A stretch of DNA of 64,000 bases from Bacillota bacterium (GTDB lineage: Bacteria; Bacillota; UBA4882; UBA8346). Below are positions 55,738 through 64,000 of the stretch, piece after piece; position 1 is the first letter of the stretch, and every line of letters starts with the position of its first letter. The position numbers and the translations under genes were made by a program. The stretch spans positions 26,731-90,730 of the forward strand of contig JAEXFN010000058.1 in the NCBI GenBank assembly GCA_023400055.1, written 5' to 3'. The notes under the pieces were generated by a model. It worked only from the letters and a program-made list of their open reading frames with translations, made no database searches and had not been told where the DNA came from.

Positions 55738-57672
55738 TTATTCATGAGCTTCCATCGAATCCATCCTAATTGAGTCAGAATCAATTTTTAGATAGTATTG
55801 CCGGCCGCCGTCATTGAGCAGCAAGAATACTTCCGGAGGTTTAAGGTTGATATTGACCCCTTCCATTATGATTTCCGAAAAGAGCTTTTGGTGCGCCAAT
55901 GGGCGGCACAAAGTCATCAAACACACTCTGTTTTGAAAGCGGCACTTGGTGACGAGGACCGGCATCTCATCTTTAAAGCCGTATCTTTCCGAGAACCAAC
56001 CCCGCTCGACTCCGAACTCGGGGTTTTCACCATCTTTGGTCAACCAGCGATTAATGAGTAGGTCCTCTCCATAGTTTCCGAAAGTAACCTTAACTTCGTT
56101 TTCCCAAATCCTAGCATCCTCCACTGGTTCGACCTTTCCCAGGGGGGATAAATTTAACCTTTGTTCCATTTGATGCGTCCCTTGCCCCTCCAACCAGTCC
56201 ATTACCAATAAAAAATCCATTTTTTTAGCCAAGAAAAGCCATCTGCGGTGCGTGACCGGCTGCTCCAAACGATGATAACCGTCGTGGGACGCATCAATGA
56301 AATCAAATGCCCGACCGGTTTCCCAACGGTGTACCAGCGGCTGGGCGACCGGTTCCCCCCATGCTTGGGTCGAGATGTAAGGGGTCTGGTCAAGCCCGTC
56401 AATCACAATCGTATTATGTCCGCGAGTACCCTTGAAATATTGCCGCAACTGCCCCTCCTCATAAGTATAACGTCCCGGGTCGGAAAAAATTAACTGCCGG
56501 TCCCTCATCCATTCAAAATGCAACAAATCGGCATGTCCATGGGGAGCGTTAATTTTAGCCGCGGAAAAAAACAGGTATTGTTTCTGATCTCTTAAAATAT
56601 AAAACCCGGTATCCGGAAAGGCTTTGAATTCCGGGGGAGATGGATTTGGGGGACCGATCCCCAAAGCGGATTTTTTAAATGCTTCCACTCCTAAAGTCCA
56701 AAGGACATCTTCATTGGCAGTCCCGCCTTCGCAGAAATATTCATCCGCTAAAGTCGCTCCAAGCAACCCCAATATTCTATCGCTGCGTTCGCAGTCAGAA
56801 TCGGAGCTGGGAGTGGCCTTCCCGTCCGGACGAGTAACCGCCAACGAAAACTCTCCCATTTGTCTCAATTTAGCTTCGAACCATTCGGGAAAGGGATTCC
56901 CGGTTTTCCTTCCAAGAATATAAGGTTCGCAAAATAATTTAATACATTCGTTATGGTAAAAAACGGACCGTTCGATTTGAATTCCATCAGAACCGACTTG
57001 ACGGTGCATGCATAGCTCGATTCTTTCTTTAGCCAATTCGACCCAGTAATCGGCGCGGGAATGTTCGCGACATAATAAGCCGATCATGAAAAGACCTTGC
57101 ATCTCCATGATGGCATGATTGATATTGGGATCGCCGATATAAAAACTTAAAAAATCGGCATGTTCATATAAGGAGCCAAAGAGTTCCCCGATAAAACCGG
57201 CATCTATTTCAGCGCTGTCCTGCATTAAATGATAAGCCCAAATCCAGGACTGAGCGCGTAAGCCGGCCTCTAATATCCGCCACGGACTTTTCAATTGAAA
57301 AAAAGAGCCTTCCCGGTAACTTAATCCGTTAGGGACGGGATTTTGTCTTATCCAGTCATGGATTTGCCGCTTGAAAACCCTGGCATATTTGACATCTTTG
57401 CTGAGAAGATAAGCTTTTCCCAAGTCGATTAGATGATAATGCCGGTTGAAAACCCAGGTGAATTCATAATCGTTGGTAGGATTAGCCAACCAATTCACCG
57501 GATCCCCCATATCTATCCATTGGTCTGCCACCATCGTAAAAGGAACCTTAAACCTATTCCGGCAGGCGTTGTCAGCGGTTTCGAACAACTGCTCTACCCT
57601 TTCCGGAAAATATTCCCGGTAAATAGCAACTGCTTTTTCAATTTCCGTGGAGCTCAAATAAAAAGTATTCAT
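55738..57672 (-). CDS. heparinase II/III-family polysaccharide lyase
   Basis: A 644-residue protein. The N-terminal helical domain has NDYEFTWVFNRHYHLIDLGK, PWRILEAGLRAQSWIWAYHL and GDPNINHAIMEMQG; the C-terminal beta domain has NAPHGHADLLHFEWMRD with the family His/Asp, then FSDPGRYTYEEGQLRQYFKG. No signal peptide, so it acts on imported oligosaccharides. It differs clearly from the lyase at 17 kb in both domains, indicating a different uronic-acid polymer. No GH88 enzyme accompanies it here. Confidence 0.88.
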   Translation of the reverse strand: MNTFYLSSTEIEKAVAIYREYFPERVEQLFETADNACRNRFKVPFTMVADQWIDMGDPVNWLANPTNDYEFTWVFNRHYHLIDLGKAYLLSKDVKYARVFKRQIHDWIRQNPVPNGLSYREGSFFQLKSPWRILEAGLRAQSWIWAYHLMQDSAEIDAGFIGELFGSLYEHADFLSFYIGDPNINHAIMEMQGLFMIGLLCREHSRADYWVELAKERIELCMHRQVGSDGIQIERSVFYHNECIKLFCEPYILGRKTGNPFPEWFEAKLRQMGEFSLAVTRPDGKATPSSDSDCERSDRILGLLGATLADEYFCEGGTANEDVLWTLGVEAFKKSALGIGPPNPSPPEFKAFPDTGFYILRDQKQYLFFSAAKINAPHGHADLLHFEWMRDRQLIFSDPGRYTYEEGQLRQYFKGTRGHNTIVIDGLDQTPYISTQAWGEPVAQPLVHRWETGRAFDFIDASHDGYHRLEQPVTHRRWLFLAKKMDFLLVMDWLEGQGTHQMEQRLNLSPLGKVEPVEDARIWENEVKVTFGNYGEDLLINRWLTKDGENPEFGVERGWFSERYGFKDEMPVLVTKCRFQNRVCLMTLCRPLAHQKLFSEIIMEGVNINLKPPEVFLLLNDGGRQYYLKIDSDSIRMDSMEAHE

Positions 57673-57824
57673 TACGGCGCCTCTGAAAGTATTTTTTAGA
57701 AATCACGGTTGGCGGATGCGAGCAATTTTGCTTTCCCGCATCCTGAGAATCCACATTTGCTGAGCAATGGTTAACATTGCTGAAAGTCGCGCTTGCTAAA
57801 GTCTCGTCTTGATGCGAATCTCGA

Positions 57825-58700
57825 TCAACCTTTAATTGCCCCAATCATAATTCCTTTGGTAAAATGTTTCTGAACGAAAGGATATACTAGCACTATTGGC
57901 AGTGTCGCCGCTATAATAGCCGCAGTTCTCAAAGACAGTGAAGTAACATTAAAATCAGAAATATAAGATTGGTCTCCCAATAACGCCATCATTTCCAATT
58001 GAACGACCATATCTCTTAAAAACACCTGCAGCACTTGAAACCGATAGGAAGTCAGATAAATAACCGCATCCATAAAAGAATTCCAGTGCCCCACCGCACA
58101 GAATAATCCGATCGTCGCCACCGCCGGTTTGGATAATGGCAATATAATCTTAAAGAAAATACCCACATCGTTTGCCCCATCTATTTTAGCCGATTCTTCC
58201 AGACTGTCGGGGATATTCTCAAAGAATGACCGTAAAATGATCACATTCCATGTATTAACCGCCCCGGGGATAATCAACGCCCAAATGGTATCCAATAATC
58301 CGGTAGCCCTTACAACTAAGTAAGTGGGGATAATTCCTCCATTAAACAGCATGGAGACTATGATGAACTTAGTAAAAAACTTCCGGCCAGGCAGGTACTT
58401 CCTTGATAAAGCATAGGCAAATGTGCATTGCAATAACAAATTGAGCAATGTGCCGAGAATAGTCCGAATGACCGTTACTCGAAAACAACTTAAAAATTTA
58501 GCATTTGTAAAAATCATGGTATAGGCTTCCACCGAAAAACCTCTCGGGAAAAGCATTACTTGGCCTTCCCGGATTAAATTGGGGTCGCTAATGGAAGTCA
58601 CGATTACATAGTAAAAAGGAATAAAGCTCGCTATCGCAAAAATAATTAATAAACCGCCAATAATAATGTTATAGTTAAAAGACATCCTTTTCATCTTCAT
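57825..58700 (-). CDS. ABC transporter permease, LplC/YtcP-like
   Basis: A 291-residue permease with six helices, NGGIIPTYLVVRATGLLDT (typical of the LplC branch), EAA loop EESAKIDGANDVGIFFKIIL and C-terminus FTKGIMIGAIKG. The start follows AGGAGGG. It is 18 bases after the LplB-like gene and 152 bases before the lyase gene. Confidence 0.92.
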   Translation of the reverse strand: MKMKRMSFNYNIIIGGLLIIFAIASFIPFYYVIVTSISDPNLIREGQVMLFPRGFSVEAYTMIFTNAKFLSCFRVTVIRTILGTLLNLLLQCTFAYALSRKYLPGRKFFTKFIIVSMLFNGGIIPTYLVVRATGLLDTIWALIIPGAVNTWNVIILRSFFENIPDSLEESAKIDGANDVGIFFKIILPLSKPAVATIGLFCAVGHWNSFMDAVIYLTSYRFQVLQVFLRDMVVQLEMMALLGDQSYISDFNVTSLSLRTAAIIAATLPIVLVYPFVQKHFTKGIMIGAIKG

Positions 58701-58718
58701 CCTATTTCCCTCCTGAAA

Positions 58719-59693
58719 TTACCACATGGATACATCACTATATTTCCGAGCAATTTTATTTACGAGAACTACCAGGCCGAACCCAATCACTGATTGGAAT
58801 AAGCCGATCGCCGTAGTTAAGCTAAATTGCAAATTTTGAATGCCGACTCGGTAAATATAGGTGCTTAAAACATCCCCCACGTCATATACGGCCGGATTAT
58901 ATAAAACATATATTTGCTCAAATCCGACGTCAAGCAAATACCCGACTTTCATAATCAACATTATAATAATAGTGTTCATAATCCCGGGTAAAGTAATATA
59001 AATTAATTTATGCCAACGGTTTGCCCCGTCCACCAGCGCCGCTTCGTACTGTTCGACATCGATTCCGGATAAAGCCGCCAAATAAATGATCGCACCCCAG
59101 CCCGATTCTTTCAAGATGCTGGAAATAACCACTATAGAACGGAAATATTCGGGACGAGCCAAGAAATAAACGGGGTCACCTCCGAAAAGCTTAATGATTT
59201 GGTTGGCCAATCCCTCGTTCGGACTTAACAATTGGATTAATACGCCGCCTAAAATAACCCAAGATAAAAAATGCGGAAAATAAATTATGGTCTGAATGGT
59301 CCGTTTAAGCTTAGTACTTGTTAATTCATTCAATAACAAGGCAATAATAATTGGGATCGGAAAGCCGAAGACGAGATTATATAAATTGATGAGCACCGTA
59401 TTTTTCACTATGGTATAAAAATCAGAATTGCTGAAAATATATTGAAAATACTTTAGCCCAACCCACGGGCTCCCTAAAATGCCTTTGGATAAGTTGAACT
59501 CTTTAAATGCTAAAGATAGACCAAACATCGGCAAGTATTTGTAAATGATGTAATAAATAAGTCCCGGAAGCAACATCAAGTATAAATATTTATACTTATT
59601 AAGAAGGTAGCACGGATGATTCTCTTTTTGAGCGGAAGCATTAACCCCGGATAATTCCATTTTCGAACGCGATTTTTTAGTTTCAATTCTCAT
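58719..59693 (-). CDS. ABC transporter permease, LplB/YtcP-partner-like
   Basis: A 324-residue permease with a charged N-terminus, six helices, the LplB hallmark PMFGLSLAFKEFNLSKGI and EAA loop YEAALVDGANRWHKLIYITL. It begins the operon after AAAGGGG. Neither a substrate-binding protein nor an ATPase is encoded alongside, unlike most Lpl-type clusters where the binding protein is adjacent. Confidence 0.92.
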   Translation of the reverse strand: MRIETKKSRSKMELSGVNASAQKENHPCYLLNKYKYLYLMLLPGLIYYIIYKYLPMFGLSLAFKEFNLSKGILGSPWVGLKYFQYIFSNSDFYTIVKNTVLINLYNLVFGFPIPIIIALLLNELTSTKLKRTIQTIIYFPHFLSWVILGGVLIQLLSPNEGLANQIIKLFGGDPVYFLARPEYFRSIVVISSILKESGWGAIIYLAALSGIDVEQYEAALVDGANRWHKLIYITLPGIMNTIIIMLIMKVGYLLDVGFEQIYVLYNPAVYDVGDVLSTYIYRVGIQNLQFSLTTAIGLFQSVIGFGLVVLVNKIARKYSDVSMW

Positions 59694-60479
59694 TTTGTCA
59701 AACCCCTTTCTCCAGCCGAAGATTATACAGCAAGTCTTAAAATTTGAATTACTGGATAAGTTGAAATAAATTTCGATTTAATTTCATTGGCATTCGCCTT
59801 TAGGAATATAAATTTGATTGAGAAATTTATTTCATCCCTATGTAGTTGTATTATATAAATCATTCTTTTTTTTTAAAATGATTATATTTTATGGGTTGTG
59901 CAAAATCTTGGTTTTTTGGCTGTCTATTTTTTTAGCCGGTTGATCATTATTTTAGAAAATAGGTTTTCAGCTTGAAATATCTGGCTGAGTAATCTATCCT
60001 TAAAATAGTTGAATCCAACTTGTAGTGCGATTTGAATTGGGAAAAGGCATAAGCAATCCAGCCTGAAAGTCCGATTTAGCCAATGCTAAAATAAGTTAAG
60101 GAAAGACAAGAACGCTGACTCCCAAGCAATCCGTGGATCGAGAAAGCCGGAAACATCAAAGACTTCTTTAGGTGATTTATACGGTCATCGATGATACCTA
60201 CGATATCTACCAACCAGTCGTCCCTATCGATACAGCAGCGATTTAGTTCTGAATTGAAAACCGAAAAAGCGCGCCATCTTTTTGCCGCTGCAAAGAACCA
60301 TCGTAAAATACAATGGCCCAAAGCTGTCCATTGACTCACGCTTCACTGTTTTTTCGCGAATCTACGCTTCAAATCATGTCGTTGCATCTGGCACGACAGG
60401 TGAATCCGGATACTTCATAACAAAAAGCCTTCCGAAAATGGATAAAGACCATTATCAGAAGAACTTAAGCGGTGATGAA
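59694..60479. other. divergent promoter region with AT-rich inverted repeat
   Basis: About 785 bases with no supported gene. Inverted arms TGAAATAAATTTC (59762-59774) and GAAATTTATTTCA (59822-59834) lie before the LplB-like gene and resemble the element before the chemoreceptor. The frame upstream of the AraC regulator is open but carries no domain. Confidence 0.5.
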
Positions 60480-62666
60480 ATGGATCGCAATCTTCTAAAA
60501 TTGGTTAAGCTGAAAAAATGGCTGAAAAAACACTTTCAGATGTACTCTCTTTGCTTTATTATTTTTATTTCATTAATTGCGCTTTTTTATATTTCCAAAG
60601 TTTATTTTGACAATCTGGAAGAACGCATTCTTTTTTACAAAAAGAATCATACGCAAATTACCGTTTTAATGAACATGCTAACTGAAAAAATAACCTCTCT
60701 ATATAACCAGCTTGCGGTGGACGGTGAAATCGAAAATTGGTTGCGCACCAATTCTTATGATAACAATATTGATTATTACTCGCTTTATTTAACCCAAAAA
60801 CGTCTGCTGAATGTCATGAACTCCAATCCGGAGATTGTCTCCATTTACTTGCATAGTCTCGGCAATAATCAAGTTTTATCTACCGAGTTTATGTTCTCCG
60901 CCCTTCAAGAATTCCCCAACCGCGACCTGTTTATGGCTTTTTACAACCAAAAACGGAATAAAAAGTGGTTTCCCGCACATTTTGAAAGGGATATCGAGGA
61001 CCATTCCGACAAAGTAATTTCATTTGTTTCTTATTTGCCGCTCGGTTCTAAAAAAGGCGCCGTAGCAATTAATATAAATGAAAACTACCTGCGAAACTAT
61101 GAAACTAACGGTATCCATATTGTTTTACTCGATGAAAGCGGCCGGATTATCTCCGGTCCGGATCTGATCGATGATATCTGGCTTAAAAAACAGCTCCCTT
61201 CGCTAAAAATCGGCGGAGCTAACATCCAAAATTTTAAGATTGACAATAAAAGATATTACTTTTATATGTCCAATTTAAGCTTTAACGATTTAAAAATAAT
61301 ATCGATCGTTCCCCAAGCAGTGTTGGTCACGGGGATCAGAAACAAAAATAATTTCGTTTACATCGCTTTCATTCTCAGTTTAATTATTGCCGGGAGTCTT
61401 TTCGAAATCTTTCGCAAAATATACGTCAAGCCGATTCAAACCTATCAAGAAAACCTCCGGGAGCACATAGAGGACTTAAAAAATGGCTTTTATGTCAATC
61501 TTCTGACCGGTAAATATGCAAAGGAGGAGCTATATCAAAAAGCCAATGAATTTGGGATTAACTTTTCGGCCGATGCCTATCTGGTAATTGTTTTTCAAAT
61601 CAATGACTATTACAATTACTTATTAAATATTAAAGATAATGAGATTCTGTCAATGAATAACCGTATTCTAAATGAAATTAAATATATATTGTCGGAAGAT
61701 AAAAATTATGTAGTTAAAATGGAATTCGAAAAAATCGCAGTTTTATATAGGGTTGAAAAAAACGCCGCTCCCGAGGAAATAGCCGGAAAAGTCAGATCCC
61801 ATATTCAACAAATTCAACAAAAAATCACCAATGATTGTAATCTTACCATCTGCGCCGGAATCAGTGAAAGTACCTCCGATTTGGCAAGCATTCATCTGTT
61901 TTATAACCAGGCTTTAAGAGCCTTAAATTTTAAAACGATTTACGGCAAAAACTCAATTATTTTCTATCATGACATGGACTGTAATAATGCGATTCACCAG
62001 TTAAACTACCCCGTCTCCGAGTTAAATAAAATTAGTGATTTTATAAAACAACACGATATTGATAAGATTGAAAAGTGTTTAGATGAGACATGCCGGAAGT
62101 TGACGGAAAACCAACCCTTTTCGATTGAACTAACCAATGCGGTCTTTGCCAATACTCTCTATAATATTATTAAATTAATTTTAGAACTAAGGTATGAAAT
62201 AAGCGATATTTTTCCAGCCGACCCGTTTATTAGTCTTTATAGCTATGAAATGTTGGAAGATAAAAAACAATTTATTCTCACCGTGTGCGATCAATTAATC
62301 AATTTCCAACAAAAAAAGGAGGTAAATCGCAGCAAAGCTACGATTCAAAACATTCTTAATTATATTTATAATAATTATGACAAATGCATCTCTTTGGTAA
62401 CATTAGCCGACCAACTGAAAATGAACTCTTCTTATCTGAGCAATTTGATAAAAAAGGAATTGGGAGTCCATTTTGTCGATTTAATTAACGATTTAAGATT
62501 AGAAAAATCGTTAAGACTGCTCCGGGAAAATAAGCTAAACATCAAGCAAATTGCCGAATCCTGCGGTTACGATAATGTTCATACTTTCATTCGAAATTTT
62601 AAAAAGACTTATTTATTAACTCCTTCAGAATACCGCACAAAATCTATCTCAAAGAATAGCGTATAA
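60480..62666 (+). CDS. membrane-bound AraC-family regulator with extracellular sensor
   Basis: A 728-residue one-component regulator. Helix 1 (~15-38) and helix 2 (~290-312) flank an extracellular Cache-like sensor. A cytoplasmic middle region follows, and the C-terminal AraC module (~625-725) has SLVTLADQLKMNSSYLSNLI and IKQIAESCGYDNVHTFIRNF. This plan is common next to LplBC-type importers, where it replaces a two-component pair. The start chosen is the ATG after GGTGAT; the upstream frame of ~66 residues lacks a ribosome site. It likely activates the divergent permease/lyase operon. Confidence 0.88.
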   Translation: MDRNLLKLVKLKKWLKKHFQMYSLCFIIFISLIALFYISKVYFDNLEERILFYKKNHTQITVLMNMLTEKITSLYNQLAVDGEIENWLRTNSYDNNIDYYSLYLTQKRLLNVMNSNPEIVSIYLHSLGNNQVLSTEFMFSALQEFPNRDLFMAFYNQKRNKKWFPAHFERDIEDHSDKVISFVSYLPLGSKKGAVAININENYLRNYETNGIHIVLLDESGRIISGPDLIDDIWLKKQLPSLKIGGANIQNFKIDNKRYYFYMSNLSFNDLKIISIVPQAVLVTGIRNKNNFVYIAFILSLIIAGSLFEIFRKIYVKPIQTYQENLREHIEDLKNGFYVNLLTGKYAKEELYQKANEFGINFSADAYLVIVFQINDYYNYLLNIKDNEILSMNNRILNEIKYILSEDKNYVVKMEFEKIAVLYRVEKNAAPEEIAGKVRSHIQQIQQKITNDCNLTICAGISESTSDLASIHLFYNQALRALNFKTIYGKNSIIFYHDMDCNNAIHQLNYPVSELNKISDFIKQHDIDKIEKCLDETCRKLTENQPFSIELTNAVFANTLYNIIKLILELRYEISDIFPADPFISLYSYEMLEDKKQFILTVCDQLINFQQKKEVNRSKATIQNILNYIYNNYDKCISLVTLADQLKMNSSYLSNLIKKELGVHFVDLINDLRLEKSLRLLRENKLNIKQIAESCGYDNVHTFIRNFKKTYLLTPSEYRTKSISKNSV

Positions 62667-62679
62667 AATCCATTCCGAA

Positions 62680-62945
62680 TGTTTATGAGCGCCTGCCGTT
62701 GCCCAAGGGGAAGCACTTTCGAGCGGGACGTGTTTGACAGGTTGGATACTTAAACAGCATTCGGTACGTTTCGTAAAATCAAATGCCGGATTCAGTGCGG
62801 TTCCCAATTCCCTTAATAAATATCCTGAGAAGGCCGAAATCTCCACGTTCCAAGGAGTTTTGACCATCCCACATGAAAAAGATTAGGAACCCCGCCGAGG
62901 ACCGGCGGGGTCCTGCGACGGGGTAGGTCCTTGGGGTTGGCGAAG
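62680..62945. repeat. diverged partial copy of the structured dispersed repeat
   Basis: Matches the 3' part of the full copies in order: TGCCGTTGCCCAA, CATTCGGTACGTTT, AAATGCCGG and GGGGTAGGTCCT followed by GGGGTTGG. Between these the sequence has diverged or been replaced. It lies just before array E. Confidence 0.65.
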
Positions 62946-62986
62946 GACGCGATAAAAGCCGCAGATTGCCGTTTTGCGGAGCAGGG

Positions 62987-63207
62987 CTCTCTTTTTTGCG
63001 GATCAACGAGCTCTTTTGTTCATTCAAAGAGCTCTTTTTGTGAACAATGGGCTCCTTCAGTCACTCGATAAACTTCCTTCAGTCACTCGACAAGCTCTTT
63101 CAGTCACTCAACAAGCTCTCTCAGTCACTCAACAAGCTCTTTCAGTCACTCAGCAGGCTCTTTCAGTCGCTCAGCAAGCTCTTTCAGTCGCTCACAAGCT
63201 CTTCCAA
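62987..63207. repeat. tandem array of about ten 21-bp units (array E)
   Basis: GAGCTC, then AAGCTC, recurs every 21 bases with small phase slips. Early units form dyads (GAGCTCTTT with AAAGAGCTC); later units carry TTTCAGTCACTCAAC between the AAGCTC marks and lose symmetry. The array leads within a few bases into the second full copy of the structured repeat, as array A does on the left. Confidence 0.85.
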
Positions 63208-63211
63208 TTCA

Positions 63212-63870
63212 ATGGGAGATCGGTTTGAATTGTACGTAAAGTATTTGAGGTATGATAGTTTTAAGTTTTTGGGCCTAAAACAAGGATTCCGCCTGCGGGC
63301 GGGCAAAGGGTTTGGCGGCAAACCCCTTGCGACCCCGCCGCTAAGGGGACGCTGCTTCCCCTTAGAACCCCTCCAATGTCCGGTTCGTCCCTGAACCGGC
63401 AAGGTAAATGGACAATTAAATTAGCCGCCGGCCTCCATTGCCGGCGTCTTCTATATGATGGTTCCTAGCCGACGGCGGTGCTTTCGTCCGAACAGCAACG
63501 CCGCGCAGCCGCCATCCTTGGCGGCTGTATGAATGCAAAAGTGTTAGATGAATTTTGGATGTCCATGGATTTTTATGCTAGAATATCCACCCAAGCGGTC
63601 TACAGGGAGGTAGACCGGCACGGCATTGCGAATGGAGCGCATGCCGTTGCCCAACAGAATTACTTTCAAGCAGAGTTACGATGGGCAGAATTAATTCTTT
63701 ACTTCATTCGGTACGTTTGGTAAAGGTAAATGCCGGGTCAAGGGCCGGCATGAGGCCCTGCGGAGGGGTAGGTCCTAGGGGTTGGCCGTTCAACCCCTGG
63801 ACACATCGCACAGGATTAAGCTGGATTGACAAGACTTTCTCCTAAGAATACATCTTTCTGTCACTCTACC
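63212..63870. repeat. dispersed structured repeat, right copy (~659 bp)
   Basis: Same orientation and same order of stem-loops as the copy at the left end. Differences are scattered substitutions and a few small indels, mostly in AT-rich spacers, while the GC-rich stems are nearly unchanged. A short frame in its middle is not conserved with the left copy. Confidence 0.75.
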
Positions 63871-63933
63871 AGTGTCGCTGAAGCCCTCCGCTCCGTTTCC
63901 GCGCCATACCGAATTCCTTATAAAAAAACACTA

Positions 63934-63973
63934 TAAAAAACGCTCTCTAGGTCGGGGACGCCAGAGAACGTTT
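63934..63973 (-). terminator. terminator for a leftward gene beyond the window
   Basis: AACGTTCTCT and AGAGAGCGTT pair on the minus strand and are followed by TTTTTTATAG. The gene it ends would lie to the right of the window edge; no stop codon could be assigned. Confidence 0.6.
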
Positions 63974-64000
63974 GAGCAGCCGTAGCTTTGTTTCGATGAC

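Noticed and set aside
60076..60339. 87-codon minus-strand frame as a transposase remnant
   Set aside because: A few hydrophobic and charged blocks but no transposase motif could be identified.
606..63870. 62-kb composite transposon bounded by the two direct copies of the structured repeat
   Set aside because: The copies differ by more than 10%, no transposase or target duplication is visible, and the region between is ordinary metabolic chromosome. A dispersed repeat is more likely.

Overview
The window reads as a chromosome segment of a spore-forming, saccharolytic member of the Bacillota. The evidence is the many CUT1-type sugar ABC importers without their own ATPase, YesM/YesN-type two-component pairs, LacI and AraC regulators, strong AGGAGG ribosome sites, a tiny glycine/tryptophan membrane peptide of the kind made in spores, a LysM mini-protein and a CBO0543-type membrane protein. 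The three sugar-binding proteins have signal peptides but no lipobox cysteine, which would fit a diderm or Gram-negative-staining lineage such as the Hydrogenispora/Limnochordia relatives. That placement is inference.

Layout. 0.3-1.3 kb: a 21-bp tandem array followed by a ~655-bp structured dispersed repeat. 1.4-8.8 kb: a maltose-type regulon (GH65 phosphorylase, LacI repressor, binding protein, MalF/MalG permeases) with two matching LacI operators. 9-14 kb: a small spore-type peptide, a second 21-bp array, a zinc-ribbon/TPR membrane protein, an MFS exporter and an NhaC antiporter. 13.9-25.5 kb: a minus-strand uronic-polysaccharide locus (YesM/YesN pair, importer, heparinase II/III-like lyase, GH88 unsaturated glucuronyl hydrolase, DUF2264). 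26-30.4 kb: small membrane and LysM proteins, a third array and a subtilisin-like lipoprotein. 30.4-39.9 kb: a second sugar locus (Gfo/Idh/MocA oxidoreductase, VOC protein, cupin, sensor/regulator pair, aldo/keto reductase, and a divergent importer). 40-45.6 kb: a diverged copy of the third array, three zinc-ribbon membrane proteins, a truncated acetyltransferase, a tRNA-Arg with integrase remnants on both sides, and a duplicated piece of that tRNA. 45.6-49.2 kb: GH43 beta-xylosidase and a chemoreceptor. 49.2-53.7 kb: AT-rich accessory DNA with a phosphotransferase, broken genes and a small alarmone synthetase. 53.7-62.7 kb: a third polysaccharide locus (GH36-like enzyme, heparinase II/III-like lyase, LplB/LplC permeases, divergent membrane-bound AraC regulator). 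62.7-63.9 kb: a partial and then a full second copy of the structured repeat, again preceded by a 21-bp array.

How the genes fit together. Each sugar locus pairs a sensor or repressor with an importer and with enzymes acting on the imported oligosaccharides: phosphorolysis of maltose, removal of unsaturated uronic acid from lyase products, and galactoside cleavage. All four importers must borrow an ATPase encoded elsewhere, and the last also needs a binding protein from elsewhere.

The most unusual content is non-coding. At least five long intergenic arrays, plus one short one, share a 21-bp period in which most units I checked form a short dyad. The arm sequence differs between loci. Two of the arrays lead into copies of a ~655-bp element packed with potential stem-loops. 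I do not recognise this as a named repeat family.
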